Positions 1 to 11,667 of a stretch of DNA of 64,000 nt are shown here, in pieces (positions within the stretch are counted from its first letter, which is position 1; every line of letters starts with the position of its first letter). A program made the translations under genes and the position numbers. The notes below the pieces were generated by a model, which was given only the letters and a program-made list of their open reading frames with translations, searched no databases and was not told the DNA's origin. Origin of the DNA: Candolleomyces eurysporus (Eukaryota; Basidiomycota; Agaricomycetes; Agaricales; Psathyrellaceae); NCBI GenBank assembly GCA_027579435.1, contig JANBPK010000871.1, forward strand, positions 26,002-90,001, read 5' to 3'.

Positions 1-64
1 TATGTTCCAACAGCTCTGGTTGATGCTTGCCTTGGAAAACTATTGATTCCTGGCATGGGCTCTT

Positions 65-245
65 CCAACGATGGGAGTTCTCAAGTCCAATGCGCTTCAG
101 TAATTGAACTGCTGATAGTCATTATGCAACTTAGAACTTGGAGACAGGCAAATTGAAAGGGGATCCGGGTTACAATGGTTGAATTTTAACAGTCATGGTT
201 ATGCAAGGCAAGCACATCATGTCAGGGGGACGCCTAGCCTGCTGA
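65..245 (+). repeat. Direct repeat R1, copy 1
   Basis: This segment is repeated in diverged form at about 1055-1240. Both copies share the succession 'gatgggag..tctcaagt', 'ttatgcaac', 'aattgaaaggggatc' and a stretch ending 'atcatgtcag'. They lie in the same orientation about 1 kb apart. They could be pieces of one older element, for instance degenerate terminal repeats, but no internal coding region joins them. Confidence 0.7.
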
Positions 246-1054
246 GGCAAATTTTGTAGTTCACATTTTAATTTGTGGTCTGCCAGATACCACCCAATGT
301 ATGGGTAGGTGTATAAAACTATAGTCAACACTGCCTTAATGCAAACCCCTTGGAAAGACTCCAGGGTATGCCTTACTGGAATGCATGTTCCAAGGCATCT
401 TGATTCATGTACATTGTGACCCTCAAGCATATTATTGACAAGTGTAATTACCTGTGCCTATGGCACGGCGCAGGCAAGTGTTTATTGAACTTATCCCAGC
501 ACAAAAAATAACAGAGGGTTGGTGCAAAGCACCTCCAAATTGTTGCCTCCAATTTGTTGAAAAGGGTTGCAAAATTACTCAGGATATGAGCAAGAAATAT
601 AAAACTATAATAGGGCTTCCAGATGTACTATATTCTTTGTATTCAGTGGTTGTGGATTATAATTATCAGTAGGTCAAATTATAATTTTAATATTTTCAAC
701 CAAAGTTACCCAAAAAAACAGCTTTGTGCCCTCTCATGTCTGCACTCTCCACTCTGCCTATAAGTATATAAAAGAGAACTCCAGATAAACCTTTGGTAAA
801 AGGCCTTGGGTACTGGCTCATAATTGTGACAGCTAAGTCTGTTGCTCCATGTGCAAGTCAAGGTCCAGGTTGGAGCTCCCTACATATGCCTTTTAGCTAC
901 CTCTTTGTCCAATTCCCCATCAAATCAACTCTCTGTACATTCTAGCCTCCCACCATTGTCCCTTGCTCTTAAGCCTGTTTTCCCCCTTGAAAACCTTGTC
1001 CATGACAATAACCCCAAATTTACCTGAGCAACAGCAATTTAGAATTGACCATGA

Positions 1055-1240
1055 GTGAAGATGGGAGTGCTCAAGTTCAAACCAATACATTTCACTAATT
1101 GAATTGTCAATAGTTGTTATGCAACCTGGAAATTGGAGAAAGGGGAATTGAAAGGGGATCTGGATTTCTAATGCTTGAATCTTAACAGTTATAATTATGC
1201 AAGGCAAGCATATCATGTCAGGAGGACACCTAGCCCACTG
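1055..1240 (+). repeat. Direct repeat R1, copy 2
   Basis: Second copy of the repeat at 65-245. The copies differ by scattered substitutions and small indels, so the duplication is not recent. Confidence 0.7.
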
Positions 1241-2039
1241 GGGGAAAGGTTCTTTGCTGGTTGTCATGCAGCTGTTGTAGAATAATTCCTCACTGTTGAA
1301 ACAGCTACAACAGCTATACATTTCTTGTGCTTAAGCCTATGTGTGATGCAGTATAGCAGATGCATTTCATATGCTATTAGATCCCTGCAAACCAACTCCA
1401 AGCTGATAAAGGGCCTATCCTATGCCTGATTGGAATTTGGGGGTTATGTTTTATCAGGGATATGGATTAGGACAGTCTTGGCTGCAGTAAATGCTTGAGT
1501 TCTTCATCCAGTTTGTGCACAAAAGTCATTAAAACACTCTGCCAAATCTTTGATGGATAGATTTGGAGGTACTGAAAGCACTGAAGTTGAAGAGTTAAAG
1601 ACTATCCAACTTCCTAATAGTCTATAAGTCATTTGCCCAGAGATGTTCCTGAGGCCCTCTTATAGAAACAAATGCCTTTTTCCCCATGAGATATTCTGAA
1701 CTGGCAGAAAAGATCAGTCCCAGGAAAAGGGACATGGGGTCAAAATTGAATGTTCCTTCACATTTCTTGATTTTGGCTCAAAGACACTAAAATGCATCCT
1801 TTTACCACATTTATAGCTTTCCAAGATTTTCATATGCCCAGGTTTGACCCAATGGCAACTCACAAACCACAAATTAAACTCCAGCCCCTGTGGGCCAGGC
1901 ACTCTGCGCGTCGCAACCAATGATGCAGGGATTTCAATAACCTAAGCAGCGCGCCCACGCCGAGATCCCTTGCTTATGTAAATAAGGATTTTTCCCACCT
2001 GTTCTGTCTTAATATTATTGATTAGCTAGAAACCCTGAC

Positions 2040-2261
2040 TACAAATGTATATAAGCTCTTGTAGTTAGCTGAAATAGACAAGCTGTCTTACTTACTCCTC
2101 CTTTCCTCTTGCTCTGCACCTTGCTTTGTGCTGTGCAAATTCATTTGCTAATGCACTACACTAGCTTGTGAATTTGCTAGAAATAAGGATACATTTAGTA
2201 GGAGCTATTAACTCTCTCAAGCGACCGATAATTGAATACTGAGGCTCAAGTCTTACCCTAA
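2040..2261 (+). promoter_or_regulatory. TATA-type promoter and leader in front of a gag-like relic
   Basis: TATATAAG at 2048-2055 is followed by a pyrimidine-rich leader (2080-2130, rich in CTT/CCT) and, about 210 bp downstream of the TATA box, by the open frame of the gag-like pseudogene. This arrangement is what the downstream part of an LTR plus leader looks like. Exact LTR ends (TG..CA), a primer-binding site and a second LTR were not found, so the LTR assignment is an inference. Confidence 0.35.
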
Positions 2262-2954
2262 CTACGTCCTGCATATTCAAAAGAATACACCAAAGTTAAA
2301 GAATCTGAGAGATTCCATGACAATGATAGGGCTAACCCATCTACTGCTACAAAGTTCTTCAAGGGTGTGGAATTAGCTGCAAAGGTTACAGGGTTAAGTG
2401 GACATGACAAGGAAGTTGGAACCCATGCTTTATCCTACCTAGATACTCAGACAGCACAACTTTGGTCTTGTCTGGAAGGAGGATATAACCCTTACAATTT
2501 TGAAAACTGGTGAAAAGCTGTTATGAAGATTTTACCAAAGGCCTTGAGGTTTGATGTAGAATCAATGGCTTGTTTGGACGACCTCTGTCGCAAAGCTTGA
2601 AAACGTCCTATTGGCAGGGATGAGAAGTCCGCTTTCTATGAGTTCTCTCTTGGTTTCCAAGCCGAGGCAGAGCCGCATCTCAAATCTGGCATTACTGCCA
2701 ACCAAGATTTGGTACTTAAGTTCATTGGTGGACTGAAAAGTACTTTTAGAGAAGGACTCAGTGAGTGGCTTTTTCGCAAAACACCTGTCACAGATGCTGA
2801 TGGAGTGGCACAAGATGAAGAGGGTCCATTTACATTGGCAGAAGTTATTAAGGCAGCTACAGAAATGGTTGACACAGCAGTGGTAGGACCATTTGGTGCT
2901 CTCGCCTATGTTGAAGATCAAGATACTAGAGGATCACAGATATATATAGCATAG
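2262..2954 (+). pseudogene. Gag-like retrotransposon relic with two in-frame TGA codons
   Basis: One reading frame can be followed for about 230 codons from 2262 (just after a TAA at 2259) to a stop at 2952-2954, interrupted only by TGA at 2511-2513 and 2598-2600. The conceptual product is charged and helical: it has stretches such as ELAAKVTGLSGHDKEV, LDTQTAQLW and FIGGLKSTFREGLSEWLF, like the capsid part of LTR-retrotransposon Gag proteins ('number of segments, then a helical block ending near a short Gly/Gln linker'). No zinc knuckle, protease or reverse transcriptase follows before the frame ends. Both stops could come from CGA by C-to-T change. The family call rests on overall pattern only; I infer a dead 5' fragment of an LTR element. 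Confidence 0.5.
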
Positions 2955-3611
2955 GTAAGTCAAACAATAGTAAATAGAGTGTATAAATAAGAGAAAAATA
3001 GACAAGATATTCTGAGGTAATGTAAACCCTATATGTGCCATCCTGGTATTTGAAGAATGCCAAACATAATAAGCAAAATGAAAGAAAAAGCTAAGTGGAG
3101 GTGAGGTGCTACAGACTACCTGGCCTATATCTGAGTCCTTGATATCAAATAAAATCAAACAAATGACAAATAACAAACACAAATAAGGAAGACAAGCAAG
3201 GATCAAAGTAACAAGCAAAGATGATCAAAGAGATAAAAGATGTATTATACAAGAGATGAACAGAACTGTCACAGGAATGGTGCGCTTGATTGCAGTAATT
3301 GCAGTGTTCATAGTTCTTCAACTGTGATGCAGTGTAAGCAATATGTGTGCAAAAAACAGAGATCCTGAGATGAAAGTGGCACATACATCTTGAGGCCTCT
3401 TTGGCCTCAGCTTGATCCTGACAGCAAGGTAAACCATCTTGAAGGAGATAGCTTTTGCATGTTGGATGGGGCATAATGACTTACCCACTGTTACACAGTG
3501 GGGATGAGACTCAGTGGATGCCAAATATGAGGGGCTTACTTTCTTCATAACAGGGATTAATGTATAGTCAACAGGAGTTTATGATTTGAGGCCAAGGAAA
3601 ACTTACAAGCT

Positions 3612-4048
3612 GGACAAGGACAGATATTGCATTGTGAGGGGTTGGCATTGATCGGCAAGCATCAAAGAGACTCACCATCTAGACAACAGCAGACATCGAT
3701 TGTGAGGGGTTGGCATTGATCAGTGAGCATCAAAGCAACTCACTCTCTGGACAATGGCAGACATTGATTTGTGAGGGGTTGGCATCAATCAGCAATTATC
3801 AAAGCCACTCACCAACTGGACAACAGTAGACATTGATTTGTGAGGGTTCGGCATCAATCAGTGAGCATCAAAGTGACTCACTCGCTAGACAACGGCAGAC
3901 GTTGATTCGTGAGGGGTCGACATCGATCAGCGAGCATCAAAGCCACTCACATACTAGAGAACAGCAGACATTGATTCATGAGGGGTCGGCATTGATCAGC
4001 GATCATCAAAGTGACTCACACGCTGGACAACGGCAGACATCATTTCAG
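3612..4048. repeat. 69-bp minisatellite, about 6.3 copies
   Basis: Successive units start at 3612, 3681, 3749, 3818, 3887, 3956 and 4025 (last one partial). Five of six complete units are exactly 69 bp, the second is 68 bp. Each contains the core 'gtgaggggt(t/c)ggcat' and 'gcatcaaag..actcac'. From 3833 onward the units stay in frame and would encode a 23-residue repeat with the pattern TLIxEGSxxISEHQSxS, but there is no evidence that this frame is translated. There are no unique spacers, so it is not a CRISPR array. Confidence 0.9.
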
Positions 4049-4345
4049 AACTTGTGAATCATCTGCATTCAGCCTATAGCCCTGAATTGGACGCACCTTT
4101 AAGAGGGATACGGTATCAACGTTCAGTGAAGCGTTTGTGTGATTCACCAATCGATAACCCGAGCAGTCATAAACCAGCCATTACACACTCAATACATTAC
4201 AGCAACGCACCTCAATAAAACGCTTCTCTACATGACGAAAAACCGCCATGTCCTCCGATTCCTCTTGTGGAGGAGGTTCCATCCTTTCCACTCGATTGCC
4301 TGATGATACGAAGCGCTTCCCGCATCGTCGACTGCACTCCTTCCG

Positions 4346-5551
4346 TCAAGAATGTCCCAGTATCTTTGCGGATGTCACGCACCAGACTAACCAGCCCTGG
4401 TCCTTATACACCCCAACTTTGGTCCTTCCACATTTTGGGCATGTCTTTGCGGCTTTTTCGACCCACACTACTTCGATTAGCATGCTCATTACCAGCTGCT
4501 CACCTGACTCCCTGATATCTTTCCAATCCCGGGGCTGAACTACACCTCCACCATTTGCCCTTGCGATAGAATAACGCCCATTCTTGACACGCAGTTCCCC
4601 AAATTTCCCATCGAAGTATCTTGTCATTATCATATGCAAGTCCTTCTCATCGTCAAAGACAGACCTCACTTATTAAACAGAGGGGATATCACGCACTGTG
4701 TAGCTCGACACAATTTCCCAGGGGAGGATCATGGTTCCTCCCAGAGCATCGGTAATGACCATTGCGTTCCCGCCGCTGTGGCCGACTGAAGGTGGGGGGT
4801 CCTGTAGACACTGTTGAAACGTGTCCTCGGATGCTCGGGAGCATCTGGTTTGCTCTAAGTTGGTCAGTGTGATTAAAACAGGTCAATCAAGTGTAAGAAG
4901 GGCAACGAAAGGCGTACGATCCGTATGGTTTACATCGCTGACAATGAAATCTCCTCCAACGATGGTGAACGTCGCTTCCTTGATAGTGAAGTTGCTGCTG
5001 TTTGAGAGCACGCCCAGAGAGGCCCCCCCAAGTGGTAACCCCTCTGTCTACAAGCGACGCTGTTAACGCGAAATTGACACCACAGCGAATTGCTCACCCT
5101 GGGACCGAACATCTGAGGCTAGAGGTGCAGAGGGACTGCCTTCAGGGATATAATCCCCGTCATCTGTGCGCGGAGTCACCGGAGCATTGATGCCGCTTGT
5201 GCCTGGAGGTGTCGGAGGATTCATTTGACCACTAGGCTCTTCATGTACACGTGGAGTAGCGAGCTGAGAGGAAGGAGAATTCTCCTCAGCACTCTGTTCG
5301 CCGTCTGTAGGTGGCGCCAAATGACTGTTGCCAAGAACACGGCCGCCTTCTGCACGTGGGGCAGCGGAAGAATTGCTATGGGGAGCATCGGTGGGAGGTG
5401 TGATACAAATCTTGTAGAGAATGCACAACACGCTATAGACCACCAAGACGCTGCAAACGCTAGAGAGGAAGTCTCCCATAATGACCGGGAGGAAGAAAGC
5501 TGATAGGGCAGTGAACGGTCGATGGAACCTATTTGACCAAGAGAAACGCAT
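4346..5551 (-). CDS. Membrane-anchored ubiquitin-like-domain protein (agaricomycete ULD family)
   Basis: Four exons read on the minus strand: 5551-5098, 5043-4918, 4854-4697 and 4645-4346. Their summed length (1038 nt) is an exact multiple of three and gives 345 aa. Introns are 54, 63 and 51 nt with GT-AG ends. Residues about 10-47 form two hydrophobic stretches, the second ending VYSVLCILYKI, so an N-terminal membrane anchor is likely. A Pro/Ser/Glu-rich linker follows. Exon 2 encodes a motif reading LSNSSNFTIKEATF then TIVGGDF. Residues about 223-297 match the ubiquitin-like domain common in agaricomycete proteins (DALGG.. ILPWEI, RYFDGKFG, WKDI, LVMSMLIEV). A CPKCG pair at about 305-308 follows. 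Function is unknown; the exon-2 motif resembles the first exon of the NACHT genes in this window. An additional 3' intron (GTGCGT near 4376) is possible and would alter only the tail. Confidence 0.75.
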
Positions 5552-5721
5552 GTTAAGTACGAGGCAAAAGCCCCGTGCGCGGACACGGGGCGCAATAGGT
5601 CGCAGCGCTTCAAGATATCATTGGATTGATGGATAGTCCTCATTTCAGCAGAAGTGACTTACGAAAGAACATAGTTCCTGTCCAAAAAAACATTCAACCT
5701 CCGTCAGATTGAGAGCGAAAT

Positions 5722-7010
5722 GCTAGCGCCCAGCTAGACTTTGCTTGTTCATTCGACCCAGAACTCACTTATGGGGAGATGAAACATGCATGATGCAGCC
5801 ACATGGTACTAAGGTCTCATAGTTCGTGACAAGTCCAATGAAAAACTGGAACAAAGCGAGCAACCGATGGTTGAACTTCACGGGAGACCGGCGGCACGAA
5901 GCTACTGAATGGAACTTCGGCAACCCTGCACTATCCCTGCTTTACCAACGCTGATATCAAAAAGCGACATTCGAATATGCATCATTGTAATGAGGGAAGC
6001 AGCGGAGGCTTCAAGGCATGCACGGTCGCATGTAGGAATTGAAATGCAACGTTCCCCATATACATAGCCAGCGTTCACAAGGGTTGTGGCAACGTATAAA
6101 CTCGTCCACCTCATGGCAGCACAATTGGAGATTTGGGGAGGACGAGTATGACAGCAAGTGCGTTTTTTGCTCGAGCAGAATGATGTTTCACGCTAGCCTC
6201 AACGTCGGACCTGCCTCCGGGCATGACATGTTGAACTACAATTGACCCAATTTAGTGGTGCGACAGTCTTGACAGCGGTTACAGCCCGTCTTGCAAAACG
6301 AAACTGACACAAGTTATGCAAACAACTTTAAACTCCGCTGCACCTCCTTTTCACCCCATTCTCGATCCCCACCCGAATCCCTGGTCCACATTATCGATCA
6401 GCAGCCCTTCCTGCATCAGCATCACGTATAGGGAAACACCGAATATCACCATTGCCGCGCCAGTCCTTTGCGTAGTCCCAGGGGAAGATGTCCCGTATCC
6501 GTCGAATAACGCCCACTTCAGCACCAGCTCAACCTATCTCCCACTTTCCACCGATGATGACTAAATCTAAATGCCTGTACCCTCATATCGAACGAACCAA
6601 TCCGCGTACCTAGCGAGTTGGCGGTCCAGTGCTATCTCTTCAGGAGGGCTCAGTGGCGCTGCTGGGGTAGATGGGAAACGGAAGAGCGAGAGGAGTGGGA
6701 TAAGTCAGGCACCTTTTCGGCACTACGACTCAAGGCGTCGTATCCAGTGGGTGAGAAGATTTCTTTGGCGGCTTCGTCCAGGCTCAAAACCCTCGTCATC
6801 ACCACTTTCGCTGTCTCGACCATTCACTCGACCTCGACGGGCGCCGCACCTACCAGCCATCCCTGTGGGAGACGGTTCAGATACCGCGACTTCTTTAGCT
6901 AGTAGACCCAAATCGTGCGGAACTACGGCCAGACCAGACCCTCCAACCTCGGACGACTTTTCGCATCCCTCGCTTCCTAGCCAGATTCTCCGAATTGAAG
7001 ATCTCGTTAG
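5722..7010. repeat. Diverged segmental duplication D, copy 1
   Basis: This block matches 8160-9790 in the same order and orientation. Landmarks shared by both: 'gcgagcaaccgatggttgaa', 'ggcggcacgaa', 'gttcacaagggttgtg', 'cgaatatcac', 'gcgagttggcggtccagtgctat', 'agagcgagaggagt' and 'agacccaaatcgt'. The second copy has about 400 bp extra at roughly 8490-8890. No open frame is conserved between the copies, so I see no gene; it may be a diverged mobile element or duplicated non-coding DNA. Confidence 0.75.
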
Positions 7011-8159
7011 TTGACTCCAACACCATGTATTGACTGAATGGGTCCAACGCCGACTCCAGCGCTCATCGCCTCATCCCCTTCCGACTCCGCATCGCTCTCC
7101 TCCGACTACCCTCATCTGTATCCTATCGACGGCGGCTTCCCGAAAACGGCCAAAGCACAGTCACAACCGAGATTACTTGTTGTTTGAAAAAGGAAGCCAT
7201 GATTTAGTTCATGTTCACGAGCAAATGAATCAGCCGAAATGGGCACAACGAATAAACACATGAGACACGAATTGGAAGAGAAAAAAAAATCGAACAGGCG
7301 TACGGTCATTCGTTCTCAACAACCTAAATGACTCGTTCCACAGGTTGAAGCGAACGGTCCTACAACTGAAGAGGTAGTCGGCGTGCATCGCGAAAGCTGT
7401 TTGAACTGCTTCTTGTTGGCATCGACGTCAGACTTGGTGAGCAAAAGATATTTTCACGTCTCACATTCGCTCTCGTTTTGTCATAACTCCTCTCGTCTCC
7501 CGTTGTCCCCGCCGTTGTTTACAATATGTCCAACTAAACTCGCTTCACTCTCTCATATCTCGCTATTTCTGCAACCCGCTGACAGCGATCAGGATTTCGA
7601 GTCATCGTTGTTTCGAGTCCCACCCCACGCCGTTTCCTCGCACTTACACTCGAACCCTCTCACACGCCATTATCTGTCTCATTCGTCCGTTCAACCACAC
7701 TTGTACTGTTGAGTATACGATATTCCATCATCATGCATCCACTCTTACGTAACATATACATCGTTGTCGCTTTGTTTTCTGCCTATCCATTCCCTGTCCT
7801 ATCCCTCCTTTTCTTCCTCTCTTGTCGTGTCTTTGACTCATTACCTACCAATGTGTTCGCCACCTGCATATCTAACGACAACTGAAAGGTCTTTTGCTCG
7901 AGTACACGTGTTGAGAATGTTTGGAATTGCCTCGTGTCTAACATACGGTTCATTTGTCCTCTCCTCTTCGGATCCCTTTGTTTTTATCCGAATGCGAGCA
8001 AATCTCGGTGATACCTATGAGATTTGACAAAAAGGTATGCGAGGGAGAGGAAGAGCCTCAGGGTGACGTGAAGTGACAGATCGGATGGCCCGTCCGCCAA
8101 AGCAGATGGTTCTCGTCTAAGGGAACTTGAAACCACCATCAAATTATCAGTGAGTTGTT
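7011..8159. other. Stretch without recognisable gene
   Basis: The DNA between the two D copies is pyrimidine-rich on the plus strand, especially 7440-7900, with many CTC/TCT runs. The open frames here (for example 7383-7712) are low-complexity Ser/Leu/His/Pro translations of that skew, show no family motif and lack plausible splice continuation. It could be the leader of an unrecognised gene, but I cannot support one. Confidence 0.5.
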
Positions 8160-9790
8160 AAACACCCAGCGAGACTTCGCTGGCTCGTTCGACCCAGAAG
8201 CCCCTCACGGTGAGATGAAACATGATCGATGCAGCTGCATGGTAATAAGGTTTCGGAGTTCGTGAAAATAAGTTCGATTAATGACTGTGAGGCAGCGAGC
8301 AACCGATGGTTGAAATTTGGAGGAGACTGGCGGCACGAACCTACGAATCGAGCTTTGGCAGCCCTGTACTATTCTTGTTTGCCAACACTTACATGGAAAG
8401 GCGGCATTGAATATGCGTCGTTGCGACGGGGTAAGCAGCAGAGGCCTCGAGATATGCACGCACGGCCGCATATAGGATCCGAAATCCCCGAGTTCTGCAC
8501 CGTCGAAACTCAAAAAATAGCCCTCTCGTGGGATATTATTATGTATACGAATGAAATCCGGTTCTCAATTCTTGGTCCGTGCCCCTTTTTGCATGCCGCT
8601 CTTACCTTCTTCCATAAGCAGCCCTCTCGAGTTTCTCGTGTTCTTGCTTCGCAGGACTGTCTTTCTTTCGGATCCCCATACCCTTTCTGACTATGCTTTG
8701 TACTACGATCGGCTCTGTTCCCTGAATCTTTTCCGGAGGTCTTCGAACCCACCCCGCCCCTGGACGTCGTATTGTTATCATTATCCTGTGTACTGGGACT
8801 GCAGGATGTACTGTAGTGTACCATTATTCTAAATAGTATCAAGTCTTGGATGTACGATGAGGGAACGAGCTGGGGACCTCGGAGTCGGAGACTGGCGCCG
8901 CAGCGCCTAGCGTTGACAAGGGTTGTGTGCATTAACCCGTTCACGCCATGGTGGTACAATTAATGATATTGAGTGTGACAGCAAGTCGGACATTGATGAC
9001 CCAGAGAGCACCCTATGTGGAAAGGTGGAGGCGTCAGCGTGGCGTCCAAGGCTCAGGTGAATGGTCAACGGCGGCCACTTTCAAACTCCGCCACTTCGCT
9101 TTCCCACATCGTCGGGAGGCAGCGCTAGATTTTCAGACTGTGCCGCTGACTGCCTAGCCCACTCTCGATCCCCACCGCATTCCCTGGTCTGCCTTATCAA
9201 TATTACAGATAGGCACCACCCGAATATCACGATCGCCGCACCGGTCCTAGGAAAATGTCATAGTTACCAGCCGTATGCGCCGAGAATGCCCACTTCAGCA
9301 CCAGCCTCCTGTTTGTCACTCTCCACCGACGACGACGAAATCCAAACGCCTGTTGCCGTCATCTCGAACGAACCAATCGGCGTACTCAGCGAGTTGGCGG
9401 TCCAGTGCTATGTCCTCAGGAGAGTTCGGTGGTACTGGTAGTGGTGGATGGGAGACAGAAGAGCGAGAGGAGTCCTCGTCAACACCACTGCCGTTGTCTC
9501 GACCATCCACTCGACCTTGACGGGAGTGTGCGCGCCGCACCTACCAGGCATCGTTATCCTAGGCGGCTCGGATAGCGCGACTTGCTTGCTTAGTAGGCCC
9601 AAATCGTACAGAACTACGACTAGCCCAGACGCCCCAACCTGACGGCTCCTCACCCCTCGCTCCCCAACCAGATTCTTGTAATCGGAGATCTCACTACAAG
9701 GAGCGGTATTTGTACAACCTGAATGCGTCCGACATTGACTCCAACTCCCATTGCCTCGTCGACTTCCTGCTCGGCATCCGAACACCCTCG
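8160..9790. repeat. Diverged segmental duplication D, copy 2
   Basis: Second copy of the block at 5722-7010. The part up to about 8485 and the part from about 8905 correspond to contiguous sequence in copy 1; the intervening 400 bp are private to this copy. Confidence 0.75.
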
Positions 9791-11667
9791 TCTATCCCTA
9801 ATCAATAACGGCTCCTCGAACAGTCACGGCTCATTCAATTAACGCTGCCACCTCCCACTCCCTATCTACAATTCTCGCCTGGCCTTCCCTCTCATCTCCC
9901 GACCAGCCCCCGGTCACGGTGCAGACGTTCGTAGTCATCCCAGGACGGTCGATGAGGGGGGGGATGGCTCGGTCGGTGCGGAGACAATACACCGTTTGCA
10001 CCGCTGCCTGCCGAAGGCCTGTCCGAGTATTATCCAAATGTATGAAGAGTGGAACGAAGACTGAGAAGGACCCAAGAGGTACGATCATAAAACTGATCTA
10101 GGAGAACTCGTCCCGGCGGGAAGTAATGGGTTTCCAAGTGCTGGGTCTGGTAGGAGGAGCACGTCGATATAAAGCTGGAGGAGAACGAGAGGCGAAGGTG
10201 AGTTGCTAGTGACGTTGTGGATGGTGTGAGGAACATTATACAGAGGGCTGTGGAATCGTGCTCCCTTCATCCCTTACCTTTCGGCTCTGTTGATGTTCCT
10301 CCTTCCTCGTTTCATAATTTTAATCTTTTGGTTTCGATATCTACTTATAGCATTCTGAGTCATCCGACGCTGTTTATACCAGTTTTGAAGGATAACACAA
10401 GTGTTGGTCTTGGCTTTATATACACGTGCGCCATCGCCATCTGCCTCACATCAATCGTTGCTCCTAGCTGTCCAGATCCTCGGGGGTCAGACTCATCATT
10501 GCCCCCTTCTTCTCGCATCCTTACGCTCCCTGGGAGACTTATTCACTCGTTCTTCCATTGATCCTCAGGTCAAACCTGCTCGCTCCCATCGCTACACCTT
10601 CGTCCGATACGACGATAGGGTCAATTTCTGATGATGAATTGCGAGCTTGAGGACCAGGTGGTGGAATTGACCTCAGAAAACGATGCAACGGTAATCCGAT
10701 GCCAAGTGGCGAGCCAAGCTCTGCACGATGACGGACGGTCAATGTATGAAGGCTAATTTAACTCATGGAGAATCGCACACCAAAAGATAAAGCACTCGAG
10801 CTTGGCTACTGAGGATCGGCAGAGGCCCTCCGTTTGGCTACGCGGAAAGGATCCAAGTCAATGGACTATGCACGCTTCCAGGAGACATACATCTTTTGAA
10901 TACGGTTCGTTCAGCTTTATAAACCACACATGCACAGTTGGGTTGAAGGCATGAGACGTCGTGCGACTCAAGTCGGAGCTGGTGAAGGGAACGTATAAGG
11001 TTCGCTCGCATCTCCCAAAACCAAGAGAAATGCCTCTCTTATATGCCGTTCAACGTTAAATCGGGAACGGGATGAGCAGGGGCAGGTGATGACGATGAAA
11101 CGCAAATACACAAAACGGAGGAGTATGATTCCGTACCTAGTGCTGAGGTGATTCTTGTGATTCGAGGCTCTCACACTGCATTAACCTTCCTATGATGCAT
11201 CATTGGGGAAGCCAGCAAATGTGTAGATCCCGTCGGCGTGAAGGTTCGAAGGAAGCAGGCAGTGGGTAATGTGCAGTCTATTCGCCGTTCCACGAGTGTC
11301 TCTACTTCTCCTGTACACCGAGTAGCTGACCTATCTTTGATTCTAGCTCTGTTGGGGACAGGCCGTTGAGCTCTACAGATTCCTCAATGCCCCGTTCTAG
11401 CAGTGTTAGCACATTGCCCAATGTAGAAACTAATGGCCCGTCCGGGCAGACCTGGACACCAGTCGCATGGGAGGAATTCATCTGTCCCGACTCAGCTCAG
11501 AGCAACATTCAATCCCGCCCCACTCAGTGGCTAAGAGTGTATTCCACATCCCACAAATCAAATGTAAGGGCATAAGGGCAACAATTACAAGTGGAGGTAA
11601 AGACGAGGCATAGCGTCGACAGAGGTAACACCATAATACACAACGAAACCCGGTATTCGCTGATCAT
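9791..11667. other. Stretch without recognisable gene
   Basis: Open frames are short on both strands and do not join through plausible introns into a product I recognise. A TATA-like run at 10415-10422 (CTTTATATAC) and pyrimidine-rich DNA at 10260-10350 and 10480-10560 could belong to a promoter, but no coding start is evident downstream. Confidence 0.45.

Larger units (their letters stand above)
1..2261. other. AT-rich repeat-derived stretch without a recognisable gene
   Basis: I see no coding region that I can support. All open frames are short, none has a family motif and none continues across a plausible intron. The stretch holds a direct repeat pair (about 65-245 and 1055-1240), a TATA-like run near 762-773 and another at 2048-2055 (TATATAAG) that precedes the gag-like pseudogene. 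Composition is clearly more AT-rich than the gene-bearing parts of the window, which fits old transposon-derived DNA. Confidence 0.6.

Noticed and set aside
454..672. Plus-strand 72-codon ORF as a gene
   Set aside because: No motif, no splice continuation, and it lies in AT-rich repeat-derived DNA.
3612..4048. Possible CRISPR-like array
   Set aside because: Units are contiguous 69-bp repeats without unique spacers, and the host is a eukaryote.
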